Assembly (NCBI RefSeq): GCF_018130065.1
Contig: NZ_JAFCME010000003.1
Location: 62,001-126,000 of the forward strand
Direction of reading: 5' to 3'
DNA: 64,000 bases
Source: Bradyrhizobium sp. AUGA SZCCT0158
GTDB taxonomy: Bacteria; Pseudomonadota; Alphaproteobacteria; Rhizobiales; Xanthobacteraceae
Shown here: positions 17,131 through 26,621 of the stretch, piece after piece
Position numbering within the stretch: the first letter of the stretch is position 1
How the letters are laid out: each line of letters opens with the position of its first letter
Notes under the pieces: model-generated
The model's database searches: none
Told to the model about the DNA's origin: nothing
What the model saw: the letters and a program-made list of their open reading frames with translations, nothing else
Made by a program: the position numbers and the translations under genes

Positions 17131-18576
17131 CTGGTAATCCTGCGCGAAACAGCCAGCAAGATATTGCTCGCGGTGCTCTGGCTGCACGTTCCGATCGCGC
17201 TCGTCATCGGTATGGCGCGCGACGCCGACTGGCTGGTACCGGCCGCCTTCATGGCCGCAATGGCGCTGGCCGCGACCGTATCGTGGCGCATGTCGGGGAA
17301 CGGGCTTTCCACCCGCCTGATCGTTGCGGTCGCGTTGATGGCCGATGTCGCGATGTTTGTCTTCCAGCTCGCGGGACATCGCTGGCAGGTCGACATGCAC
17401 ATGTACTTCTTCGCAGCGCTGGCCTGTCTGGTCGCCTATTGCGATTACCGGCCGATCGTCCTCGGCACCGCGGCTGTCGCGCTGCACCACCTGACGCTGA
17501 ACTTCCTGCTGCCGGCCGCGGTCTATCCCGGCGGCTCCGATTTTGGCCGCGTCGTTCTCCACGCCGTCATCCTCCTGATCGAGGCAGGCGTGTTGATCTG
17601 GCTCACGACCACGGTCACCCATTTGTTCGAAATGGCCGCACAGAAGACCGCGGAGGCCGATGCGGCCAGCGCTGCCGAAGCGCGCGCCACTGCCGACCGC
17701 AACATGGCCGAGCAAGCCAAGCGCGACCGTGATGCGGCAAGGCGCGAACTGTCCGCCGGCTTCGAGCGCAGGATCAGCGGCGTCGTCGAGGCCGTCGCCG
17801 TGGCCGCCAGCGAGATGCAGGGTCTGTCGGCCTCGATGAGCGAAAGCAACGCTGAAACCTCGCGGCAGACCGCCACGGTCGCCGCCGCATCGACGCAGGC
17901 CTCGGCGAACGTGGAAACGGTGGCATCGGCAACCGAAGAGCTCGCGGCTTCGATCAACAGCATCGCCCAGCAGGTGACGCGCTCCGCCGAGATCGCCAAC
18001 AAGGCCGCCGATGAGGCGCGTCGCACCAACGCCGTGGTCGAGGGACTTGCCGCCGGCACCCAGAAGATCGGCGAAGTGGTGACGCTGATCCAGAGCATCG
18101 CCAGCCAGACCAATTTGCTGGCGCTGAACGCCACGATCGAAGCCGCCCGCGCCGGCGAACATGGCAGGGGATTTGCGGTGGTAGCGAGCGAAGTCAAGGC
18201 GCTGGCCAATCAGACCGCGAACGCGACGGAGGAAATTTCCGCGCAGATTCAAGCCATCCAGACCGCCACCGGCGAAGCCGTCAACGCCATCCAGGTGATC
18301 AGCGGCACCATCGCCGAGATCGACGAGATCTCAAGCGGAATCGCCGCCGCGGTCGATCAGCAGGGCTCCGCAACGCGGGAAATCGCGGGGAACGTGCAGC
18401 AGGCCGCTGATAGCACCAGGGATGTCAACGACAGCATCCTCAGCGTCAGCCGGGCTTCCGATGAAGCCGGCCGCGGGACGGCACGGTTGCTCGATGCCGC
18501 GAATGGCCTGTCGTCGCAATCGGACCGGCTGAAATCCGAAGTCGACAGCTTCCTCGGCTCGCTTCACGCGGCGTAG
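17101..18576 (+). CDS. Methyl-accepting chemotaxis protein
   Basis: 491 residues. The first 190 residues are a membrane domain with about five or six helices and no large periplasmic loop, including [18 protein letters not shown] helical linker follows, then the MCP signalling domain with the hairpin tip [20 protein letters not shown] and [17 protein letters not shown], which contacts CheA/CheW. The sensing input is therefore within or at the membrane. The start is doubtful: the only upstream candidate is TTG at 17101 in a stretch ([11 protein letters not shown]) that looks like read-through of the preceding gene; native sequence seems to begin near [14 protein letters not shown]. Confidence 0.85.
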   Translation: MLPRPPTPPSLVILRETASKILLAVLWLHVPIALVIGMARDADWLVPAAFMAAMALAATVSWRMSGNGLSTRLIVAVALMADVAMFVFQLAGHRWQVDMHMYFFAALACLVAYCDYRPIVLGTAAVALHHLTLNFLLPAAVYPGGSDFGRVVLHAVILLIEAGVLIWLTTTVTHLFEMAAQKTAEADAASAAEARATADRNMAEQAKRDRDAARRELSAGFERRISGVVEAVAVAASEMQGLSASMSESNAETSRQTATVAAASTQASANVETVASATEELAASINSIAQQVTRSAEIANKAADEARRTNAVVEGLAAGTQKIGEVVTLIQSIASQTNLLALNATIEAARAGEHGRGFAVVASEVKALANQTANATEEISAQIQAIQTATGEAVNAIQVISGTIAEIDEISSGIAAAVDQQGSATREIAGNVQQAADSTRDVNDSILSVSRASDEAGRGTARLLDAANGLSSQSDRLKSEVDSFLGSLHAA

Positions 18577-18685
18577 GCGCCACAAGTGTCATACGCGGGC
18601 ATAGCCGTCTGAAGGACGGCGTCGCTTGCGCTCGCCTATGACCCGCGTATCCATCAATCCTCACTAGAACACTTTCACGAAGAGG

Positions 18686-18716
18686 ATGGATTGCCGGGTC
18701 AAGCCCGGCAATGACA
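18686..18716. repeat. Short palindromic repeat fragment
   Basis: attgccgggtcaagcccggcaatgacacg forms a hairpin (ATTGCCGGG / CCCGGCAAT). It lies just after the ends of two convergent genes and could double as a terminator. Confidence 0.6.
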
Positions 18717-18724
18717 CGTCAATC

Positions 18725-20224
18725 TCAAATCTTCTGATTATACTCGCCGACTTCGGGATGGGTGCGCAGCACCACATTCATCGCCTCGAACATGTCGTGC
18801 ATCCGCTGCTCGGCAACGGGGCTCTCGACCACCACCACCAGCTCCGGCTTGTTGGAAGACGCCCGCACCAGGCCCCAGCTGCCATCTTCGACCGTGACAC
18901 GCACGCCGTTGACGGTGACGAGATCGCGGATCTTTTGGCCCGCGACCTTCTCGCCCTTTTTTTGCAGCGTCTCGAAATGCTTCACCACGGCGTCCACGAC
19001 GCCGTATTTGGTCTCGTCGGCGCAATGCGGCGACATCGTCGGCGACGACCAGGTTTTCGGCAGCGCGTCTTTCAAATCCGCCATCGACTTGCCGGTGGCG
19101 CGGTCGAGCATCTCGCAGATCGCGATCGCCGAAACCAGGCCGTCGTCATAGCCCCGGCCGAACGGCTTGTTGAAGAAGAAGTGCCCGGATTTTTCGAAGC
19201 CCGCCAGCGCGCCAAGCTCGTTGGTGCGGCGCTTCATGTAGGAATGGCCGGTCTTCCAATACTCGGTTTTGGCCCCCTGCTTCTGCAGCACGGGATCGGT
19301 GACGAAAAGTCCGGTCGACTTCACGTCGACCACGAACAGCGCATCCTTTTGGATCGCCGACATGTCGCGCGCCAGCATCACGCCGACCTTGTCGGCAAAG
19401 ATTTCTTCCCCGGTATTGTCGACCACGCCGCAACGGTCGCCGTCGCCGTCGAAGCCGAGGCCGACATCGGCCTTGTGCGTGAGCACGGCGTCGCGGATCG
19501 CGTGCAGCATCTCCATGTCTTCGGGGTTCGGATTGTACTTCGGAAAGGTGTGATCAAGCTCGGTATCGAGCGGGATCACCTCGCAGCCGATCGCCTCCAT
19601 CACCTGCGGCGCGAACGCGCCCGCGGTGCCGTTGCCGCAGGCGACCACGACCTTCAGCTTGCGCTTCAGCTTCGGGCGCTGGGTCAGGTCGGCGATGTAG
19701 CGCGCCGGAAAATTCTCGTGGAATTGATAGGAGCCGCCGGCCTTGTTCTTGAAATCGGCGTTGAGCACGATTTCCTTCAGCCGCGTCATCTCGTCGGGAC
19801 CGAAGGTCAGCGGCCGGTTGGCGCCCATCTTGACGCCGGTCCAGCCATTGTCGTTATGCGACGCGGTGACCATCGCGACGCAGGGCACGTCGAGGTCGAA
19901 CTGCGCGAAATAGGCCATCGGCGTCACCGCGAGCCCGATATCGTGCACTTTGCAACCCGCCGCCATCAGGCCCGAAATCAGCGCGTATTTGATCGAGGCC
20001 GAATAGCCGCGAAAGTCGTGCCCGGTGACGATCTCCTGCTTGACGCCGCGTTCCGCGATCAGCGCGCCGAGCCCCATGCCCAGCGCCTGAATGCCCATCA
20101 GGTTGATTTCCTTGCCGAACAGCCAGCGCGCGTCATATTCGCGAAAACCCGTTGCCTTCACCATCGGCTCGGATTCATAGGCATAGGTATTCGGAACCAG
20201 CACGGATTTCGGCTTCGGAAACAT
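18725..20224 (-). CDS. Phosphomannomutase/phosphoglucomutase
   Basis: 499-residue alpha-D-phosphohexomutase that interconverts hexose 1- and 6-phosphates, supplying precursors such as mannose-1-P or glucose-1-P for surface polysaccharide. Domain 1 carries MVTASHNDNGWTGVK with the phosphoserine loop (TASHN). Domain 3 metal loop is GFDGDGDRCGVVD with three Asp. Sugar-binding GLVSA-type and GFEKSGHFFFN loops (the family GEMSGH position) and a C-terminal phosphate-binding RASSNKPELVVVVE follow. It groups functionally with the UDP-glucose dehydrogenase at 23.8 kb. Confidence 0.93.
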   Translation of the reverse strand: MFPKPKSVLVPNTYAYESEPMVKATGFREYDARWLFGKEINLMGIQALGMGLGALIAERGVKQEIVTGHDFRGYSASIKYALISGLMAAGCKVHDIGLAVTPMAYFAQFDLDVPCVAMVTASHNDNGWTGVKMGANRPLTFGPDEMTRLKEIVLNADFKNKAGGSYQFHENFPARYIADLTQRPKLKRKLKVVVACGNGTAGAFAPQVMEAIGCEVIPLDTELDHTFPKYNPNPEDMEMLHAIRDAVLTHKADVGLGFDGDGDRCGVVDNTGEEIFADKVGVMLARDMSAIQKDALFVVDVKSTGLFVTDPVLQKQGAKTEYWKTGHSYMKRRTNELGALAGFEKSGHFFFNKPFGRGYDDGLVSAIAICEMLDRATGKSMADLKDALPKTWSSPTMSPHCADETKYGVVDAVVKHFETLQKKGEKVAGQKIRDLVTVNGVRVTVEDGSWGLVRASSNKPELVVVVESPVAEQRMHDMFEAMNVVLRTHPEVGEYNQKI

Positions 20225-20349
20225 GGGGGATAGCCTCTTGAGACATAGAAGGGCAGCGCCGCAGGCTTAGCGAAAGCGCAGGCGCAGCGGAAGGCGGGAT
20301 TAGCGGCTTTTGGCGATTAATTGCGGCGGATTTGAAGGCAGAACTGCCT

Positions 20350-20471
20350 AGAGCTTCAGCTCTGATTGCATCAGAACTGAAGCTCTAAATTCCTGTTTTG
20401 ACGCGTTTTCTTCACGCGAACCGGCATCCACCCTCGGATCAAGTCCGAGGGCATGCTTCGCTCGAAAACGC
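20350..20471. repeat. TAGAGCTTCAG hairpin repeat downstream of the aspartic protease
   Basis: TAGAGCTTCAGCTCTGAT and ATCAGAACTGAAGCTCTA form an 18-base stem with one mismatch around a three-base loop, at 20350-20388. The following bases hold acgcgttttcttcacgcgaacc and ctcggatcaagtccgag, two smaller inverted repeats. The element reaches the 3' end of the protease gene. This composite is a familiar intergenic repeat of Bradyrhizobium-like chromosomes. Confidence 0.7.
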
Positions 20472-20472
20472 T

Positions 20473-20985
20473 TTATTGCTCCAGCACCAGTCGGCCATTG
20501 GCGTATTCGAAGCGCTTCAGCTTCGACAGGAACGACAGGCCAAGCAGATTTTCCGAAAGGGCTTCGTCGGGCAGCACCATGGCGTCGACGTCGCGCACCA
20601 CGATTCCACCGAGGTCAATCATGGCAATCCGCGTGCGTGCGGCCTTGATGGTGCCGTTGGCGGTGGTGACGGTCGCGTTGTAGTCGCCGCGCGAGGGGCG
20701 CAGGCCGAACCGCGCCGCAGATTTTTCGTTCAGCGCCACCAGCGAAGCGCCGGTGTCGACCATGAAGTCGACGCGCTGGCCGTCGATCCGGCCGTCGGTC
20801 TGGAAATGGCCGCGCGCGTCTCTGGGAATGCTGATGCTGCGGCCGCTGGCCTGCGCGACCGTTGTTGCGACCTGCGCTTTTGGCGGGGCGGTATTGGCGA
20901 GCGCCGGCGCAAACTTATCCGCCATCTGGGCCATGAAGCTGCCGAGGGCAACCAGGACGGCGGCAAAAATCATCAGATTACGCAT
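20473..20985 (-). CDS. Retropepsin-like aspartic protease (TIGR02281 family)
   Basis: 170 residues with an N-terminal membrane anchor or signal (MRNLMIFAAVLVALGSFMAQM) and a single retropepsin domain. VDFMVDTGASLVALNEKSA contains the catalytic D-T-G-A, and VRDVDAMVLPDEALSENLLGLSFLSKL is the typical flap and hydrophobic end of this clan AA family. One catalytic Asp per chain means it must act as a homodimer, facing the periplasm if the anchor is retained. Physiological substrates are unknown. It lies upstream of nothing obvious; hrpB precedes it on the same strand with a 146-base gap. Confidence 0.87.
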   Translation of the reverse strand: MRNLMIFAAVLVALGSFMAQMADKFAPALANTAPPKAQVATTVAQASGRSISIPRDARGHFQTDGRIDGQRVDFMVDTGASLVALNEKSAARFGLRPSRGDYNATVTTANGTIKAARTRIAMIDLGGIVVRDVDAMVLPDEALSENLLGLSFLSKLKRFEYANGRLVLEQ

Positions 20986-21131
20986 GACGCCACACTCGAT
21001 ACGCTAAATTTGGGCCAGACCGCCGATAACACCACGGCGCCGGCCAAGGCGCGACTAACAACGCCGGCCGAGGCTGCCATTTTGGCGAAAAGGATGAGCG
21101 AAGCGTTAACGAAGGCGCGCAATTGCGCCCT

Positions 21132-23615
21132 TCACGTTCCGCGCGGCTTGACCCGTCGCGTGGGCAAGGCATTGGCCGGGTCTTCCGGCCAGGGATGGCG
21201 GGGATAGCGGCCGCGCAGGTCGGAACGCACGGCTGCGTAGCTGCCACGCCAGAACCCCGGCAAATCGCGCGTCACCTGCACCGGCCGCTGCGCCGGCGAC
21301 AGCAGTTCCAGCACCAGCGGCACCGCGCCCTTGGCGATCGAGGGATGGCTGTTGAGCCCGAACAATTCCTGCAGCCGAACGGCAATCGTCGGCCCCTGCT
21401 CGGCTTCATAATCGATCGCCAGCATGGTGCCGGTCGGCGCCTCGAAATGGGTCGGTGCCTCGCGCTCCAGCCGCGCCCGCAGATCCCACGGCAATAAGGC
21501 CATCAGCGCGTCGGAGAGATCGCCGGGCGCCAAGTCTTTCAGTGAGGTCTTGTCGTAGAGAACGGGCTCCAGCCACGCCTCGCTTGTGGCCGCAAGTGCG
21601 TCGTCGGACAGATCAGGCCAGCTGTCGCCTTCGGCCTTGCGCAGGAACATGACGCGGTCGCGCCATTGCTTTGATGATTTCGACCACGGCAGCCTGTCTA
21701 GCCCGAGGGCGACCAGTCCGGCAGCGAAGATTTTTGCGGTCTCCGCCGAAGGTGACAGCGCCATCGGCGCTTCCGACAGCGTGATGGCGTGCAGGCTGCG
21801 CTTGCGCCGGGCACGGAGCGCCATCGCGCCACGATCGAACGTGATCTCCTCGGCGTTCTCGATCTGGTCGGCGAAGCGCAGCTCGATCTCTTCCTGCGTG
21901 ATCGGCGCCGCCAAGAGAATGCGGCCCTGTGCGGCCGTGCCGGTCAGTTCAGCAACCGCGATATAGGGCGCGCGCGCCAGCGACGAGGTCTGCTCCACGG
22001 CCGCCCCCCTGCCGTTGGCGAGCACAAAACTGCCGTTGCCCCGGTTGCGGGCGACCCGGTCGGGGAAGGCAAATGCCAGCATGACGCCGGTGCTCAGATC
22101 GCCGTCCGCTTGCGCAGACGAAGCCGGCGCTTCGGCGGCCACCTGCGAGGCCCAGCGCTGCGCCAGACTGCGCGCGCTGGCGGCACGGGACGAACGGTCG
22201 CGGCGGAATTGATCCAGCCTGTGATCGAGATCGACGCTGTCGCCGCCGAGGCCGCGCTCGGTCAGAACAGCGGCGATATCGGCGGCTTCCTCGCCCGCGC
22301 CGGCGCGATGCGAGTCCACGATCATGCGCGCCAGCCGCGGCGGCAACGCCAGCGCGCGCAGGCTCTTGCCCTCCGCGGTGATCCGGCCGTCGCCGTCGAG
22401 CGCGCCGAGTTCGGAAAGAAGACTGTTGGCCTCCTTCAACGCAGGTGCCGGCGGTGGATCGAGGAATGCCAGGGTCGCGGGATCGCGCACGCCCCATTGC
22501 GCGAGGTCGAGCACCAGCGAGGACAGGTCGGCCGACAGAATTTCGGGCTGCGTGTAGGCGGCGAGCGATGCCGTCTGCGGCTCGTCCCACAGCCGGTAAC
22601 ATACGCCAGGTTCGGTGCGGCCGGCGCGGCCGCGGCGCTGATCGACCGCGGCGCGCGAGGCACGCACGGTTTCCAGCCGGGTCAGGCCGATATCCGGCTC
22701 ATAGCGCGGCACCCGCGCCATGCCGGAATCGACGACAATCCGAACGCCTTCAATGGTCAGCGAGGTCTCGGCAATCGATGTCGCCAGCACCACCTTGCGC
22801 TGCCCCTTGGGCGCGGGCGCAATCGCGCGGTCCTGCACGGCGGCGTCGAGCGCGCCGAACAGCGGGACGATCTCGACGCTGGCATCATGGACCCGCTCGC
22901 CGAGAAAATTCTGCGTGCGGCGAATTTCGGCGGCGCCCGGCAGGAACGCCAGCACCGAGCCGGGATCGGCGCGCAGCGCGGTTGCGATCGCGTCCGCCAT
23001 CTGCCGCTCCAGCGGCGCGTCCGACTTGCGGCCGAGATAACGCGTCTCCACCGGATAGGCGCGGCCTTCGCTGGCGACAACAGGCGCGTCGCCCAAAAGT
23101 TTGCCGACCCGCGCGCCGTCGAGCGTCGCCGACATCACGAGAATGCGCAAATCCTCGCGCAGGCCGGTTTGCGCATCGCGCGCCAGCGCCAGACCCAGAT
23201 CGGCATCGAGCGAGCGCTCGTGGAATTCGTCGAACAGCACGGCGGCGACGCCGTTCAGTTCGGGATCATCGAGAATCTGGCGCGAGAAGATTCCCTCGGT
23301 GACGACCTCGATCCGGGTCGCGCGCGATATCTTGGAGCCGAAGCGGACGCGATAGCCGACGGTCTCGCCGGCGCGCTCGCCGAGCGTCCGCGCCATCCGT
23401 TCCGCGCTGGCGCGCGCCGCGATCCGCCGCGGCTCCAGCATGATGATCTTCTTGCCCTTGAGCCAGGGCGCGTCCAGCAGCGCCAGCGGCACCCGCGTGG
23501 TCTTGCCGGCGCCCGGCGGGGCCACCAGCACCGCGGCGTTGTTGCTTTCGAGCGTGCGCGTCAGCTCGGGGAGTGCCGCGTCGATCGGGAGGGGCGTGTC
23601 GAAGGTCAGGGGCAA
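21132..23615 (-). CDS. hrpB: ATP-dependent helicase HrpB
   Basis: 827-residue DEAH/RHA-type helicase, usual length. Walker A is APPGAGKTTRVPLALL, motif Ia is MLEPRRIAARA, motif II is FDEFHERSLDADLG (DEFH variant), motif III VMSATLDG, motif V VVLATSIAETSLTIEGV and motif VI QRRGRAGRTEPG. The helicase-associated region and the HrpB-specific C-terminal domain (SKQWRDRVMFLRKAEGDSWPDLS; then the end PRHPWPEDP) follow. RNA targets are unclear in this lineage. Confidence 0.95.
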   Translation of the reverse strand: MPLTFDTPLPIDAALPELTRTLESNNAAVLVAPPGAGKTTRVPLALLDAPWLKGKKIIMLEPRRIAARASAERMARTLGERAGETVGYRVRFGSKISRATRIEVVTEGIFSRQILDDPELNGVAAVLFDEFHERSLDADLGLALARDAQTGLREDLRILVMSATLDGARVGKLLGDAPVVASEGRAYPVETRYLGRKSDAPLERQMADAIATALRADPGSVLAFLPGAAEIRRTQNFLGERVHDASVEIVPLFGALDAAVQDRAIAPAPKGQRKVVLATSIAETSLTIEGVRIVVDSGMARVPRYEPDIGLTRLETVRASRAAVDQRRGRAGRTEPGVCYRLWDEPQTASLAAYTQPEILSADLSSLVLDLAQWGVRDPATLAFLDPPPAPALKEANSLLSELGALDGDGRITAEGKSLRALALPPRLARMIVDSHRAGAGEEAADIAAVLTERGLGGDSVDLDHRLDQFRRDRSSRAASARSLAQRWASQVAAEAPASSAQADGDLSTGVMLAFAFPDRVARNRGNGSFVLANGRGAAVEQTSSLARAPYIAVAELTGTAAQGRILLAAPITQEEIELRFADQIENAEEITFDRGAMALRARRKRSLHAITLSEAPMALSPSAETAKIFAAGLVALGLDRLPWSKSSKQWRDRVMFLRKAEGDSWPDLSDDALAATSEAWLEPVLYDKTSLKDLAPGDLSDALMALLPWDLRARLEREAPTHFEAPTGTMLAIDYEAEQGPTIAVRLQELFGLNSHPSIAKGAVPLVLELLSPAQRPVQVTRDLPGFWRGSYAAVRSDLRGRYPRHPWPEDPANALPTRRVKPRGT

Positions 23616-23633
23616 CTATGGCTCGTGTCGGTT

Positions 23634-23771
23634 CTTCCCTTCTCCCCTTGTGGGAGAAGGTGGATCGCTGACGCGCAGCGGCGGCGAGCCGGATGAGGGG
23701 TCTCTATCCGCGGATGCAGACCCCTCATCCGGCGCTTCGCGCCACCTTCTCCCACAAGGGGAGAAGGGAAG
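23634..23771. repeat. 138-bp inverted repeat with 28-base outer arms
   Basis: The outer arms begin cttcccttctccccttg and end caaggggagaagggaag; the pairing runs on through tgggagaaggtgg / ccaccttctccca. A second inner pair is gatgaggggtct / agacccctcatc. This can fold as one long cruciform or mRNA hairpin between ugd and hrpB, which are both on the minus strand. Confidence 0.85.
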
Positions 23772-23779
23772 AAAGCGCA

Positions 23780-25099
23780 TCAAACTGCGGGGTCTGTCCC
23801 CCGCCCCACGCTGTCATAGGTGAAACCGTGGGCCGCCATATCCTCGGGGCGATAGATGTTGCGCAAATCCACCACGACCGGCTTGGCCATCTCGCGCTTC
23901 ACGCGCTCCAGGTCGAGGGTGCGGTATTGCACCCATTCGGTCACGACAACCATGGCGTCAGCGCCACGCAGGCAGTCATAGGGGTCGTCGCAATATTCGA
24001 TATCGGGCAATTCCTTGCGCGCCTGCTCGATACCGACCGGATCGTGGGCGCGGACCCTGGCGCCCATGTCGAGCAGTCCGGTGATGAGCGGAAGCGACGG
24101 CGCCTCGCGCATGTCGTCGGTGTCGGGCTTGAAGGTGAGGCCGAGCACCGCGACCGTCTTGCCGCGCAGGCTGCCACCGGCCGCGTTCGACACCTTGCGG
24201 GCCATCGCGCGCTTGCGGTTGTCGTTGACCCCAAGCACGGCCTCGACGATGCGCAGCTGCACGTCGTGATCGAGCGCGATCTTCACCAGCGCGCGGGTAT
24301 CCTTCGGGAAGCACGAGCCGCCGAAGCCGGGGCCGGCATGCAAGAACTTCGCGCCGATGCGGTTGTCGAGCCCGATGCCGCGCGCGACTTCCTGCACATC
24401 GGCGCCTACCTTCTCCGAAAGATCCGCGATCTCGTTGATGAAGGTGATCTTGGTGGCGAGGAACGCATTGGCGGCGTATTTGATCAGTTCCGCGGTGCGC
24501 CGCGCCGTGAACATCAGCGGCGCCTGGTTGAGCGACAACGGCCGGTAGATATCACCGAGCACCTTGCGCCCGCGCTCGTCCGAGGTGCCGACCACGATAC
24601 GGTCGGGGAACTTGAAATCGCGGATCGCCGCTCCCTCGCGCAGGAATTCCGGATTGGACGCCACCACCACATCGGCCGACGGATTGACCTCGCGGATCAG
24701 CCGCTCAACCTCGTCGCCGGTGCCGACTGGCACCGTCGATTTGGTGACCACGACCGTAAACCCCTTGAGCACCGCGGCGATCTCGCGCGCGGCGGCGTGC
24801 ACGTAGCTCAAATCCGCGTGGCCATCGCCGCGCCGCGACGGCGTGCCGACCGCGATGAACACCGCGTCGGCGTCCGCAACCGGCCCGGTCAGGTCGGTGG
24901 TGAAATCCAGCCTTTTGGCCTTCACATTGGAAGCCACCAGCGCGTCGAGCCCAGGCTCGAAAATCGGGATCTCACCGCGCCGAAGCGCGGCGATCTTGTC
25001 GCCGTCCTTGTCCACGCAGGTAACCTGGTGACCGAAATCGGCAAAACAGGCGCCGGATACCAGCCCCACATAGCCCGTGCCAATCATGGCAATGCGCAT
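23780..25099 (-). CDS. UDP-glucose 6-dehydrogenase
   Basis: 439 residues. Oxidises UDP-glucose to UDP-glucuronate with two NAD+. N-terminal Rossmann fold starts MRIAMIGTGYVGLVSGACFA. The catalytic Cys is in GPGFGGSCFPKDTRAL near residue 260, and the C-terminal UDP-binding domain has LGLTFKPDTDDMREAPS. Product UDP-glucuronate is the substrate of the 4-epimerase type enzyme at 42.4 kb and a precursor of acidic exopolysaccharide. No sugar gene is directly adjacent, so the link to the 42-64 kb locus is functional inference. Confidence 0.95.
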   Translation of the reverse strand: MRIAMIGTGYVGLVSGACFADFGHQVTCVDKDGDKIAALRRGEIPIFEPGLDALVASNVKAKRLDFTTDLTGPVADADAVFIAVGTPSRRGDGHADLSYVHAAAREIAAVLKGFTVVVTKSTVPVGTGDEVERLIREVNPSADVVVASNPEFLREGAAIRDFKFPDRIVVGTSDERGRKVLGDIYRPLSLNQAPLMFTARRTAELIKYAANAFLATKITFINEIADLSEKVGADVQEVARGIGLDNRIGAKFLHAGPGFGGSCFPKDTRALVKIALDHDVQLRIVEAVLGVNDNRKRAMARKVSNAAGGSLRGKTVAVLGLTFKPDTDDMREAPSLPLITGLLDMGARVRAHDPVGIEQARKELPDIEYCDDPYDCLRGADAMVVVTEWVQYRTLDLERVKREMAKPVVVDLRNIYRPEDMAAHGFTYDSVGRGTDPAV

Positions 25100-25314
25100 G
25101 AAAACAGCCCGTCTTTGATGGTTAACGTCGGTTCAGATTCTGCCCGCCTCTTAAAGCATTTGGCGGCAAAGAGGAAACCGGAAAAGCGTCGGAGAGCGGC
25201 AAGAAGGCCGGCAAAGAAATCGGCAGGAAAACCGGCATGTCATTTGTATGAATAAAGGAGAAAGCAACGGATCGGGCCGATGATGCGGCGCCAACGGGCC
25301 AAAACAGGACAACC

Positions 25315-26379
25315 ATGACACCAAACGGCACATTACCTGTCGCCGAACGCGCCACGTCTTTCGTGGCCGGACGCATTGACTGGGTCGACTATGCCAAGGG
25401 CATCTGCATCGTCATGGTCGTGATGATGCATTCGGTGCTGGGGGTTGAGGCCGCGGCGGGCCAGACCGGTTTCATGCATTGGCTCGTCATGTTCGCCAAA
25501 CCGTTCCGGATGCCGGATTTCTTCCTGATTTCAGGCCTGTTCCTGGCGGTCGTGATCGACCGCGACTGGCGCACCTATCTCGACCGCAAGGTGGTGCATT
25601 TCGCCTATTTCTACGTGCTGTGGGTGACGATCCAGTTCGGCTTCAAGGCGCCGTCTTTCGCCGCCGGTGCCGGCTGGGCACATGTCGGCTTTCTGTATCT
25701 GGAATCCTTCATCGAGCCGTTCGGCACGCTGTGGTTCATCTATCTGCTGCCGATCTTCTTTGTCGTCACAAAACTGACACGCAGCGCCCCGCCGCTGGCG
25801 ATCTTTGCCGCGGCCGCGTTGCTGGAAATGGCGCATGTCGCGACCGGCTGGACCGTGATCGACGAATTCTGCGCGCGCTTCGTCTATTTCTATGCGGGTT
25901 ACTGGCTGGCTTCCTACGTCTTCGCCGTGTCGGACCGCGCGCGGGCGCGGCCCGCACTTGCGCTCGCGGGTCTGGCATTGTGGGCCTTGATCAATGGCGG
26001 CCTGGTCATTGCGGGCTACAGCGATTGGCCGCTGGTCTCGCTCGCACTGGGATTTGCCGGCGCCGGCGCCATCATCGTGATGGGCACGCTTTTGGCGCGC
26101 ATGCGCTGGCTCAATTTCCTGCGTTTTTGCGGCGAGCATTCGATTGTGATCTATCTCGCCTTCTTCCTGCCGATGGCGGCGACAAGGGCGGTGCTGCTGC
26201 GCAGTGGACTCCTCGACGTCGGCACGATCTCTCTGATCGTCACCGTCGCAGGCGTCGTCGGCGCGCTGGCGATCTGGCGGCTGGCCCTGGCGCTGCATGC
26301 CAACTTCCTGTTCGATCGCCCCGGCGCGTTCTGGATCGCGCCGAAGAAGGTTGCCCCGGTGTTGCAGGCGGCGGAATAG
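25315..26379 (+). CDS. Acyltransferase family 3 membrane protein
   Basis: 354 residues with about ten membrane helices. The start IDWVDYAKGICIVMVVMMHSVLG holds the conserved Asp and His of acyltransferase family 3 (OafA/NodX/OpgC-like), and RMPDFFLISGLFLAVVIDRDW is the family's second block. Such proteins transfer acetyl or succinyl groups to sugars in the membrane or periplasm. The sugar acceptor is unknown; a role on surface polysaccharide is plausible. It is divergent from the UDP-glucose dehydrogenase, with a 215-base gap that I could not subdivide. Confidence 0.85.
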   Translation: MTPNGTLPVAERATSFVAGRIDWVDYAKGICIVMVVMMHSVLGVEAAAGQTGFMHWLVMFAKPFRMPDFFLISGLFLAVVIDRDWRTYLDRKVVHFAYFYVLWVTIQFGFKAPSFAAGAGWAHVGFLYLESFIEPFGTLWFIYLLPIFFVVTKLTRSAPPLAIFAAAALLEMAHVATGWTVIDEFCARFVYFYAGYWLASYVFAVSDRARARPALALAGLALWALINGGLVIAGYSDWPLVSLALGFAGAGAIIVMGTLLARMRWLNFLRFCGEHSIVIYLAFFLPMAATRAVLLRSGLLDVGTISLIVTVAGVVGALAIWRLALALHANFLFDRPGAFWIAPKKVAPVLQAAE

Positions 26380-26391
26380 GTTTCTCCTCTT

Positions 26392-26512
26392 GTCGTCCCG
26401 GCGAAGGCCGGGACCCATAACCACGGGCCTTCGTTTAGCGGAAGGCGTCAGCCAGATTTACTCGATCGATAGATCACGCGGTATGGGTCCCGGCCTTCGC
26501 CGGGACGACGAA
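26392..26512. repeat. GTCGTCCCGGCGAAGGCCGGGACCCATA palindrome
   Basis: Left gtcgtcccggcgaaggccgggacccata and right tatgggtcccggccttcgccgggacgac are exact inverted arms of 28 bases around roughly 65 bases of unrelated sequence. It directly follows the acyltransferase stop. Confidence 0.85.
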
Positions 26513-26621
26513 AATTGGTTCTTGGGCCATTCCGGATTCCCGCCTGAATGGCAGCTGATGACAGCGTGGAAAATCGCCCGCCGAGGCTGTCAATCCGCGC
26601 AAAAATCCCTAAGTTTCGGCC

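Noticed and set aside
17131..17732. Continuation of the small upstream frame through the chemoreceptor gene
   Set aside because: Beyond about 17130 the frame is only an out-of-frame reading of the chemoreceptor; kept only as a truncated gene.
18686..20233. 515-codon plus-strand open frame
   Set aside because: It is the antisense shadow of the phosphomannomutase gene, is His/Arg-rich, and has no recognisable domain; the minus-strand frame is complete.
21789..23696. 635-codon plus-strand open frame
   Set aside because: Antisense to hrpB, with Arg/Gln/His-rich composition typical of high-GC shadow frames.
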